From CAZGAH01 sp964523295 (GTDB lineage: Bacteria > Desulfobacterota > Desulfovibrionia > Desulfovibrionales > Desulfovibrionaceae), in NCBI GenBank assembly GCA_964523295.1, contig CAZGAH010000071.1, positions 1 through 21,480 on the forward strand: DNA of 21,480 nt, in the 5' to 3' direction. Below, one piece after another: positions 1-6,323 of this stretch; positions within the stretch are counted from its first letter, which is position 1; every line of letters starts with the position of its first letter. The position numbers were made by a program, and so were the translations under genes. A model generated the notes under the pieces. The model saw only the letters and a list, made by a program, of their open reading frames with translations. It was not told the origin of the DNA and did not search any database.

Positions 1-166
1 CGCATCGGTCAAGTCATGTGCTACCTGGATCGGTCAGATACACGTGCTATGGACAACGATCGCGCAACGCTTGAGCGGCGAAACGCTTTGAGGTATCAGA
101 CCAGGAGCCGGCCTGCCCCGGATCGAAGCCAGAGCAATCGATACGTCCGGAATGGAGGGACCTGTC

Positions 167-619
167 ATGAGTGGATGCGAACTGCCGTTGACGAATGCCC
201 TTGACGAGGAGGTGGCCAGAATTCTGCGTCAGGCCCGGACTGTGGCCGTGGTCGGGTTTTCGCCCAAGCCCGAGCGCGACAGCCACCGCGTGGCCCTGTA
301 TCTCAAGGAACAGGGCTATGTCGTTTTTCCGGTCAATCCGGCGTGCAGCGAGGCCTTGGGAGGTCCGTGCCATCCCGACCTGGCGTCCGTGCCCGGTCCT
401 GTGGACGTCGTGGACATCTTCCGCAAACCGGAGGCCATACCGGAGCTTGTGGACCAGGCCATTGCCATCGGCGCGCGCTGCGTCTGGATGCAACTGGGGC
501 TGGCGCACAACGAGGCAGCGGACAAGGCGCGCGCCGCGGGGCTGGACGTGGTCATGAACAAATGCATACTGCGCGAGCACAAGCGGCTGCTGACCCGGCC
601 CGAGCCGGCCGGGGCGTAG
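167..619 (+). CDS. CoA-binding (Rossmann-fold) protein, YccU-like
   Basis: A 150-residue single-domain protein of the CoA-binding family, a Rossmann fold related to the N-terminal part of succinyl-CoA synthetase alpha. Near the N-terminus it has the nucleotide-binding strand VAVVGFSPKPERDSHRV followed by YLKEQGY and FPVNP. The C-terminal half has the family pattern VWMQLGLAHNEA and then NKCILREH. The family is cytoplasmic and binds CoA or acyl-CoA, but its physiological role is poorly defined. I chose the ATG at 167 because GGAGGGA lies at 154-160 with six bases between; an in-frame ATG at 152 overlaps that ribosome binding site. It stands alone, with no same-strand neighbour close by. The family call is firm and the function is not. 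Confidence 0.88.
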   Translation: MSGCELPLTNALDEEVARILRQARTVAVVGFSPKPERDSHRVALYLKEQGYVVFPVNPACSEALGGPCHPDLASVPGPVDVVDIFRKPEAIPELVDQAIAIGARCVWMQLGLAHNEAADKARAAGLDVVMNKCILREHKRLLTRPEPAGA

Positions 620-1055
620 TCTCGGCAAACGCGCCCGACCGGACGGCATTCGTCCCGAGAACATCCTCTCCGGACGGGGCGATTCTGACGCTACCGGCAC
701 CTTAACTCACTGCATTCTTCTCGACAAGACTCGCCCTACGCCGTTTTTTCGACTCTTCGTCCCTCTGCCCTGCGTATAACGCCGCTGTACGCCATTGGTA
801 AAACGCGCCCTGTAAAAGTTTTAGGAAAGGGAAGGGTGGGTGCGGGAGGGGAGGGAAAACCCTTTTGAAAAAGGGTTTTCCCTCCCCTCCCGCGACGTTT
901 CCCTTCGTTCGCCCCCTCTCTGCGTCGCATCTCTTGCCTGCACGCTGAAAATGGCATATTCGTCGGCTGCGGACTGCACTCCGTCTTCGGCCGCATCCTG
1001 GATCGCCGTACGCGCCCGCCGCTTGTCACGTCAACGCTTGCAGAGGAGGGGTTCG
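620..1055. other. Intergenic stretch between the CoA-binding protein and the bd-like operon
   Basis: No gene is supported in these 436 bases. The stretch holds the 52-bp palindrome at 842-893, with G/A-rich sequence before it and C/T-rich sequence after it. A weak sigma70-like pair, TTGCCT at 934-939 and TATTCG at 957-962 with a 17-base spacer, could start the downstream operon, but the match is poor. An open frame runs upstream from the first bd-like gene through the palindrome; it has no good ribosome binding site and is compositionally low-complexity, so I do not treat it as coding. Confidence 0.6.
842..893. repeat. Perfect 52-bp palindrome (25-bp arms, 2-base centre)
   Basis: The arms are exact reverse complements. 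From outside inwards they read GCGGGAGGGGAGGG, then AAAACCCTTTT, then a GA centre. The palindrome is preceded by AAAAGTTTTAGG at about 815-826, and a flanking AAGGGAA/TTCCCTT pair could extend the stem. From memory, Desulfovibrio genomes carry many intergenic elements with a CCCTTTT-A/G-AAAAGGG core beside G/A-rich arms, so this is probably one copy of a dispersed repeat. It could act as a bidirectional terminator after the CoA-binding gene, but no clean T-tract follows it on the plus strand. Confidence 0.85.
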
Positions 1056-2117
1056 ATGAATCCTGCCGCGCTGATTCCCGCGCCTGACAGCATACCGGTT
1101 CCCTGGGGCTGGTTCCAGGTGTTGCTGCTGGCCACGACCGGATGCCATTTCCTGCTCATGAACATGGTCTTGGGGGGCACGTTGCTGGCGCTGATTCTGC
1201 GGCGCAGGCCGGTAGGCCCGGGGCCGGTGCTGGCGCCGCGGCTGCCGACGGGTCTGGCCCTGGCCGTGAATTTCGGGATACCGCCGCTGCTGTTTCTGCA
1301 GGTGCTCTACGGGCAGTTCCTGTACAGCGCGTCCGTGCTCTCGGCCACGTGGTGGATGGCGGTGACCGGGCTGGCCATGCTCGCGTATGCTTTGCTCTAC
1401 CGCAATGCCTTTCAGGCGAAGAAGCATCCGGGGCTACCAGCCCCGTTCGTGACGCTGGGCCTTGCCGCGACGGCGCTGCTGGCGGTGAGCTTCATCATGA
1501 GCAACATCATGACGCTGATGCTCCGGCCCGAGACCTGGGACAGGTATTTCACCAATCCGCACGGCACGCTGTTGAACCTGAGCGACCCGACGTTGCTGCC
1601 CCGCTGGCTGCATTTCGTGCTGGCCTCGCTGGCGGTCGGCGGCTTGTTCGTGGCGCTCACGCAGCAGCGGGCCGCGGCCCGGGGCGACGCGGCCGCGCGC
1701 TACCGCCTGGACCAGGGGCTGCGCTGGTTCACCCATGCGAGCCTGGGGCAGGCGGCGGCCGGTATCTGGTGGCTGCTGGCGCTGCCGCAGCCGGTCATGC
1801 TCCGGTTCATGGGCGGGAGTCCGCTGCCCACGGCGCTGTTTCTGGTCGCCCTGGCCGCGGCCTCGCTGGCCGTGGGGCTGGGATTCAAGGGTCGGCCAAG
1901 GGCCGCGGCCCTGGCTCTGGTGCCCACGGTGTTCCTCATGGCCGGGCTGCGGGATATCGTCCGCACGGCAATGCTGGAGCCGTATTTCAGCCCGGGCACG
2001 TTGACGGTCACCGGGCAGTACGGCTCGCTGTACCTGTTTCTGGGTAGCGCCGTTGCCGGCGCGGCGGCCCTGGCCTGGATCTGGCGCGCGCACAGACAGT
2101 CGGGAGGGGGGATCTGA
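1056..2117 (+). CDS. CydA-like integral membrane protein lacking the bd active-site glutamates
   Basis: A 353-residue, very hydrophobic protein with about nine membrane segments and no c-haem motif. The first helix has CHFLLMNMVLGG, and its His31 aligns with the His19 haem ligand of E. coli CydA. The segment MSNIMTLMLRPETW aligns with INGIIGLMLTPGEW in the next gene, so the two are paralogues. The glutamate pair of CydA is replaced here: TWWMAVTGL (Trp99, Leu106) aligns with TEWVFFLGE. The GRxPW motif is degraded to MLEPY (306-310). His186 in RWLHFVLAS sits where the b558 histidine is expected. Start: ATG at 1056 after GAGGAGGGG at 1043-1051. The next gene begins three bases after the stop. 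This is probably a structural or accessory haem subunit of a bd-related complex; the exact role is inferred. Confidence 0.8.
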   Translation: MNPAALIPAPDSIPVPWGWFQVLLLATTGCHFLLMNMVLGGTLLALILRRRPVGPGPVLAPRLPTGLALAVNFGIPPLLFLQVLYGQFLYSASVLSATWWMAVTGLAMLAYALLYRNAFQAKKHPGLPAPFVTLGLAATALLAVSFIMSNIMTLMLRPETWDRYFTNPHGTLLNLSDPTLLPRWLHFVLASLAVGGLFVALTQQRAAARGDAAARYRLDQGLRWFTHASLGQAAAGIWWLLALPQPVMLRFMGGSPLPTALFLVALAAASLAVGLGFKGRPRAAALALVPTVFLMAGLRDIVRTAMLEPYFSPGTLTVTGQYGSLYLFLGSAVAGAAALAWIWRAHRQSGGGI

Positions 2118-2120
2118 GCC

Positions 2121-4736
2121 ATGGAATATCCAGTCTGGCAACTATCGACCCTGGCCGGAGGATTCTGGATCGCCGTCATTGCGACGCTGCACGTGTTCGT
2201 GGCCCATTTCGCCGTCGGCGGCGGACTGTTTCTGGTGCTCACGGAGGCGCGGGCGCGGCGGGAAAACTCCAGGCCCATGCTGGATTACGTGCGCCGGCAT
2301 ACCCGCTTCTTCCTGCTGCTGACCATGGTCTTCGGCGGGCTTTCGGGCGTGGCCATCTGGTTCACCATTTCGGTGCTGGCGCCGGCGGCCACGTCCACGC
2401 TCATCCACCACTTCGTCTGGGGCTGGGCCACGGAGTGGGTGTTCTTTCTGGGCGAGATAGCCGCGCTGCTCGTCTACCACTACCGGTTCGACCGGATGCG
2501 GCCGCGCGATCACCTTATCACGGGCTGGCTGTACTTCATTTTTGCATGGCTCTCGCTGTTCATCATCAACGGTATCATCGGGCTGATGCTCACGCCGGGC
2601 GAGTGGTTGCGCACCGAGAATTTCTGGGACGGCTTCTTCAACCCTACCTTCTGGCCATCGTTGGTCATGCGCAGCTTCCTGGCGCTGATGCTGGCCGGAG
2701 TCTTCGGTCTGCTCACCGCGCTGCGCATCCCGGACGAGGCAACGCGCACGCGCGTGACCCGGCGCTGCGCCGGCTGGGCCGCGCTCGCGCTGCCGCCGAT
2801 GCTGGCCGCGGGCTGGTGGTATCTGCGGGCATTGCCTCCGGAGACACTCGATTTCATCAGCCGGCGCTCCGCCGAGATCACACCCTACGCGACGGCGCTG
2901 CCGTTCATCGTGGCAGCGCTGTTCCTGGGCAGCCTGATCATGGCCTTGCGGCTGCCGCATCCGCTGCGCACGGTGCTGGCCGCGTTGCTGCTCCTGGCCG
3001 GTTTCGGCTTCACGGGCAGCTTTGAATACATCCGCGAGGCCGGCCGCAAGCCCTGGATCATTCACGGGCATACGTGGGCCCAGGGCATCCGCCCGGACCA
3101 GGCCGGTCAGCCGGGGGAATCCTTTCTGGCGCGGGCCAGATGGGTGAAGAACAAGGACACGAGCGACCGCCTGGCGGCCGGGCGCGAGCTGTTCGCCGCG
3201 CAGTGCCTGTCCTGCCACAGCATCGGCGGCCCGATGAACGACATCCGCAAGCATACGGCGGCCATCTCGACCGTGGGCATGGAGGCTTTTCTGACCGGGC
3301 AAGGACGTTTGTTCACCCACATGCCGCCGTTTCTCGGCGACAAGGAGGAGCGGCGCGCACTGGCCGAGTACGTGGCCGTTGGAATCAACGGCCGCACGCC
3401 GGACGACCACGAGCCCGTGGAGGTGAAGGCGCTGTCCGTCGAGCCGCTGCCCTTTGATTCGGCCACGGCGCAGTACGTGCTCCTGGCCTGGAATACGCTG
3501 GGCATGAAATGCATCACAGACTGCGACGCCTTTTTCTCCATGCTGCCGCCGGGCAATGCGTTGGGCGCGGTGCTCCTGCGCCGGGGATCGAGTCCGGCCT
3601 TTGTCACCGAAGGGGTTGAGCTGGGCTATGAACTGGAAAGCGGCTTTGCCGATCCGGCGTCGCAGGTGGCATTCTGGACGTTCGCCCCGTCGCTGCTCGG
3701 CAAGGAGCTGCCGCGCAATATTTCCGCAACGGGCCGCGGCGTCAGCGGGACAATGGCGTTGAACGAGCAGAGCCGCATTTTCGAGGCCGCGGGGATTCCA
3801 GTGACGCCGTACACGGACGCCGGCGAGGTGAATCCCTATCCCTTGGTCACGATTACCGCGCGTGACAAGGCCTCAGGCGAGATACTGGCCCAGACCAAGG
3901 CCGTGGCGCCCGTAGGCTCGGAAATGGGCTGCCGCTCGTGCCACGGGGGGCCGTGGCGCGTGAAGAACAGCACCGGTATCGCGGCGGAAACGGCGAGGAA
4001 CATTCTCGCCGTGCATGACAAACGCTCCGGCACCAGCCTGCTGGCCCGGGCCGAAGCCGGGGGGCCGGTGCTTTGCCAGAGCTGCCATCCCGATCCGCTG
4101 CTCAACGCGGCCGGGGATCCGCAGCGTCTGGGCCTGCCCGCCGCTATTCACGGCTTCCACGCCAATTACCTGACCGGCCGGGGTGAAGAAGTCTGCTCGC
4201 GCTGCCACCCGGACAGCCCGGTCGGCGTGACCCGCTGCCTGCGCGACAACCACGCGGCCAAGGGCATCGGTTGCAGCCGCTGTCACGGCTTTTTGGAGGA
4301 TCACGCCCTGTCGCTGCTCAAGCGCGAGACCGAGGCCGGCAAGCCGCGGGCCTCGCTGCTCATGCGCAACGTCCGGCCGCGGCTCGTGGCCGACGTCGCC
4401 GAGGTTCGGCCGCGTACGCCGTGGCAGCAGGAACCCGAGTGCATGACCTGCCACACGGGCGGCGTCAGGCCGGACGCCGCCACGGCCAGCGCGTTCAATG
4501 TCTGGACCGAAGGCCCGGCCAATCTCTACCGTAACCGCAAGGACGCCATGGACGCCGTGCCCTGCATTGCCTGCCACAACAGCCCTCACGCGACCTATCC
4601 GGCGGACAATGCCTACGGCAAGGACCGGGACAACCTGCAACCGCTGCAATACATGGGTTTCGCCGGCTCCATAGGCGCGCGCGAGCACTGCGCGCTGTGC
4701 CACGAGACGGACATGCCCGCGGACGCGCATCATTAG
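2121..4736 (+). CDS. CydA-like membrane protein fused to an octahaem c-type cytochrome region
   Basis: 871 residues. Residues 1-315 form about eight membrane helices resembling cytochrome bd subunit I. His24 in LHVFVAHFAVGGG aligns with CydA His19. Glu105 and Glu112 in TEWVFFLGE match the CydA glutamate pair. GRKPW (308-312), preceded by Glu306, matches the GRQPW motif and the b595-ligand glutamate. The b558 helix (WPSLVMRSFLALML) has no histidine, and the loop that normally forms the quinol Q-loop is short. A single-haem domain follows (CLSCH at 362), then a haem-free domain (about 425-600) with WNTLGMKC and MLPPGN. Seven more haem sites lie at 604, 652, 692, 718, 774, 815 and 857. The haem part should be periplasmic. 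Likely role: electron transfer between the membrane quinone pool and periplasmic cytochromes; direct oxygen reduction is unproven. The family assignment is strong and the function is inferred. Confidence 0.85.
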   Translation: MEYPVWQLSTLAGGFWIAVIATLHVFVAHFAVGGGLFLVLTEARARRENSRPMLDYVRRHTRFFLLLTMVFGGLSGVAIWFTISVLAPAATSTLIHHFVWGWATEWVFFLGEIAALLVYHYRFDRMRPRDHLITGWLYFIFAWLSLFIINGIIGLMLTPGEWLRTENFWDGFFNPTFWPSLVMRSFLALMLAGVFGLLTALRIPDEATRTRVTRRCAGWAALALPPMLAAGWWYLRALPPETLDFISRRSAEITPYATALPFIVAALFLGSLIMALRLPHPLRTVLAALLLLAGFGFTGSFEYIREAGRKPWIIHGHTWAQGIRPDQAGQPGESFLARARWVKNKDTSDRLAAGRELFAAQCLSCHSIGGPMNDIRKHTAAISTVGMEAFLTGQGRLFTHMPPFLGDKEERRALAEYVAVGINGRTPDDHEPVEVKALSVEPLPFDSATAQYVLLAWNTLGMKCITDCDAFFSMLPPGNALGAVLLRRGSSPAFVTEGVELGYELESGFADPASQVAFWTFAPSLLGKELPRNISATGRGVSGTMALNEQSRIFEAAGIPVTPYTDAGEVNPYPLVTITARDKASGEILAQTKAVAPVGSEMGCRSCHGGPWRVKNSTGIAAETARNILAVHDKRSGTSLLARAEAGGPVLCQSCHPDPLLNAAGDPQRLGLPAAIHGFHANYLTGRGEEVCSRCHPDSPVGVTRCLRDNHAAKGIGCSRCHGFLEDHALSLLKRETEAGKPRASLLMRNVRPRLVADVAEVRPRTPWQQEPECMTCHTGGVRPDAATASAFNVWTEGPANLYRNRKDAMDAVPCIACHNSPHATYPADNAYGKDRDNLQPLQYMGFAGSIGAREHCALCHETDMPADAHH

Positions 4737-4779
4737 GCCCGGGTGAGGTGCCGAGCGGACAGGACGCGGCGGCGCGACC

Positions 4780-5601
4780 TCAGCGGTGCCAGACCTGTAG
4801 CCGGTCTTTGTTCATATCCTGGCTCATGCGGTAGTCGTTGCGGGAGAGCCACTTTTCGATGAGGCAATAGAAGATGATAAAGAGATAGCGAGAGCCCATT
4901 TCGCGAATCTTGAATTTGGAAATGCCTTCCTTGCGATTGCGCCAGGAGTTGGGCACCACGGCGTAGCTGTAGCCGCGCACAATGGCCTTGAGCGGCAGCT
5001 CCACCGTGAGATTGAAATGATAGGCGAGCAGGGGCTGGAGGCCGGCGATGACGTGACGCCGGTACATCTTGAATGCGTTGGTGATGTCGTTGTAGCTGAG
5101 CAGAAACAGGATGCGGATGAAGAAGTTCCCCAGCCTGTTGAGCATGAGCTTGGGCCAGGGATAATCGTACACGCGGCCGCCGGGTGAGAAGCGCGAGCCG
5201 AAAACGCAGTCGTAGCCCTCCTGCAGCTTTCGGTAAAAGGCGATCAGGTCCTGGGGGGAATCCGAGCCGTCGGCCATGACCACGGCCACGGCGCCACCAC
5301 GGAACCCGGCCAGGCCGGAGCGCACGGCGAATCCGAAGCCATTGGGCGGCGGGTTGTTCACGTAGCGCAGGGTTGGATGCTCGGCCTGCATCTGCTGCAG
5401 CACAGCCTCGGTCCGGTCGCTGCTGTTGTCGTTGATGACGAGTATCTCATGGCGGATGTCGGCCTTCTGCAGTGCGTCCAGAAGCGCTTCGACCGTCGCG
5501 CGGATGTGCCCCTCTTCATTGTGCGCCGGTATGACCACGGACAGCATGTCCGGATCGCCCGCGCGCTCCCACTCGGCCAGGGTCTGAATTTCAAGCGTCA
5601 T
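4780..5601 (-). CDS. Family 2 glycosyltransferase, dolichyl-phosphate mannosyltransferase-like
   Basis: A 273-residue GT-A fold glycosyltransferase. The nucleotide-sugar half has VVIPAHNEEGHI (residues 22-33), VINDNSSDRT (55-64) and the metal-binding MADGSDSP (109-116). A central SRFSPGG and a later FKMYRR are typical of the DPM1/polyprenyl-phosphate branch, which moves a sugar from a nucleotide donor to a lipid phosphate on the cytoplasmic membrane face. The C-terminal half has a hydrophobic segment (LFIIFYCLIEKWL) that may associate with the membrane, but it lacks the extra helices of the longest members. The start is uncertain: the first ATG has AAGGA twelve bases upstream, while Met19 sits directly before the conserved strand. 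It is convergent with the bd-like operon (43 bases between) and downstream of yjbQ. The sugar and acceptor cannot be read from the sequence. Confidence 0.85.
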   Translation of the reverse strand: MTLEIQTLAEWERAGDPDMLSVVIPAHNEEGHIRATVEALLDALQKADIRHEILVINDNSSDRTEAVLQQMQAEHPTLRYVNNPPPNGFGFAVRSGLAGFRGGAVAVVMADGSDSPQDLIAFYRKLQEGYDCVFGSRFSPGGRVYDYPWPKLMLNRLGNFFIRILFLLSYNDITNAFKMYRRHVIAGLQPLLAYHFNLTVELPLKAIVRGYSYAVVPNSWRNRKEGISKFKIREMGSRYLFIIFYCLIEKWLSRNDYRMSQDMNKDRLQVWHR

Positions 5602-5710
5602 AACCGATCGTCATCCTTGCGCCGCGGTCAAGACCGGAGGAGCCGGGCCGGCACCATAGCGCGCATGCATGTTCTGTACGCCGGATCGTCCGGCCATTCA
5701 ACTCCCTCAA

Positions 5711-5741
5711 GCAAGCGGAATACGCCGCTTGGGGAAGCGGC
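5711..5741. repeat. Two overlapping, mutually exclusive short hairpins
   Basis: CAAGCGG (5712-5718) can pair with CCGCTTG (5725-5731), while GCCGCTT (5724-5730) can pair with AAGCGGC (5735-5741) around a GGGG loop. Both use the same middle arm, so only one can form at a time. The element lies between the end of yjbQ and the start of the glycosyltransferase on the minus strand, without a T-tract. It may be an mRNA processing or regulatory structure, or simply chance in GC-rich DNA. Confidence 0.5.
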
Positions 5742-5746
5742 CGGGG

Positions 5747-6145
5747 TCACGCGGCGGGCAGCCACTTGATACGCAGGCGGCGGGTGCGCGGTCCGTCGAA
5801 TTCGCAGAGAAAGACGCCCTGCCAGGACCCGAGATTGAGCTTGCCGTTTTCGACAATGAGCAGCTGGGCCGCTCCGAGCAGCGAGGTCTTGACGTGCGCG
5901 TCGCTGTTGCCTTCCTGGTGGCGGTAGTCGCCGTGGCGGGGAACGAGCGTGGCGAGCGTGGCGAGAATATCCCTGGCCACGGACGGGTCGGCGGCCTCGT
6001 TGATGGTCACGGCTGCGGTGGTGTGCGGGCTGCTGACGACCAGTAGGCCGTCGTTCCAGCCTTTTTCCGCCACGAGACAGCGCAGTCGCTCGGTGACGTC
6101 GATGAACTCCTCGCGCGCGGAGGTACGGATATCGAACATTTCCAT
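5747..6145 (-). CDS. yjbQ: YjbQ family protein (UPF0047)
   Basis: A 132-residue single-domain protein of the YjbQ family, whose members are annotated as secondary thiamine-phosphate synthase enzymes from weak activity seen in E. coli; the true role is uncertain. The family signature is complete: SSPHTTAAVTINEAAD in the first half, then HGDYRHQEGNSDAHVKTSLLG, LNLGSWQGVFL and DGPRTRRL. The histidine- and glutamate-rich positions are those expected to bind metal or phosphate. I chose the ATG at 6145 (reading MEMFDIRTSAREE) because GGAGGAGAAGG precedes it on the minus strand; a longer open frame upstream runs through hairpin-rich non-coding sequence. It is downstream of ahcY, with about 175 bases of hairpins between, so it may be a separate transcription unit. 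Confidence 0.9.
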   Translation of the reverse strand: MEMFDIRTSAREEFIDVTERLRCLVAEKGWNDGLLVVSSPHTTAAVTINEAADPSVARDILATLATLVPRHGDYRHQEGNSDAHVKTSLLGAAQLLIVENGKLNLGSWQGVFLCEFDGPRTRRLRIKWLPAA

Positions 6146-6179
6146 AGACCTTCTCCTCCGGGCCAGGCCCAGCCCGGAC

Positions 6180-6209
6180 GACCGGCGGCGCGCGGGCGCG
6201 CCGCCGGTC
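6180..6209. repeat. GC-rich perfect hairpin between ahcY and yjbQ
   Basis: GACCGGCGGCGCGC (6180-6193) and GCGCGCCGCCGGTC (6196-6209) are exact reverse complements around a two-base centre. No T-tract follows on either strand. Position suggests a barrier or mRNA-stabilising structure between ahcY and yjbQ. Confidence 0.75.
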
Positions 6210-6252
6210 GAGTCGCCGCTAGCGCAGTTTCGCCTTGAAACAAGGCTCTGTC

Positions 6253-6277
6253 CTGAAACAATGTCCCATTGTTTCAG
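6253..6277. repeat. Perfect 11-bp inverted repeat
   Basis: CTGAAACAATG (6253-6263), loop TCC, CATTGTTTCAG (6267-6277). A near copy of the left arm, TTGAAACAAGG, lies just before it at about 6235-6245. It is AT-richer than the surrounding DNA and sits 12 bases from the next hairpin. It could be an operator, part of a dispersed repeat, or part of the ahcY 3' region. Confidence 0.7.
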
Positions 6278-6288
6278 GGAACTGCATA

Positions 6289-6323
6289 AGAGCATCTAAA
6301 CTTTTTCAAAGTTAAGATGCTCT
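6289..6323 (-). terminator. Hairpin overlapping the ahcY stop codon, possible terminator
   Basis: AGAGCATCTAAACTTT (6289-6304) pairs with AAAGTTAAGATGCTCT (6308-6323) with one mismatch and a three-base loop. The stop codon of ahcY is at 6322-6324, so the structure overlaps the end of the gene. It is AT-rich and has no clear U-run afterwards on the minus strand. Termination is plausible but not certain; a dispersed repeat is the alternative. Confidence 0.5.

Noticed and set aside
16..204. Plus-strand open frame of 62 codons at the window start
   Set aside because: Arg-rich, no ribosome binding site, and it overlaps the start of the CoA-binding gene in another frame.
840..1055. N-terminal extension of the first bd-like protein
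   Set aside because: The frame is open but runs through the palindrome and low-complexity sequence; a strong GAGGAGGGG stands before the ATG at 1056, where homology to CydA-like helices begins soon after.
2142..3410. Open frame of 422 codons on the minus strand opposite the bd-like gene
   Set aside because: Arg/Gln/His-rich shadow of membrane-helix codons; the plus strand has conserved family motifs.
3505..3525. KCITDCD as a haem site
   Set aside because: The spacing is CX3C and no histidine follows; more likely structural cysteines.
4236..4253. Possible ninth haem site CLRDNH in the multihaem tail
   Set aside because: It lacks the second cysteine of CXXCH or any accepted variant.
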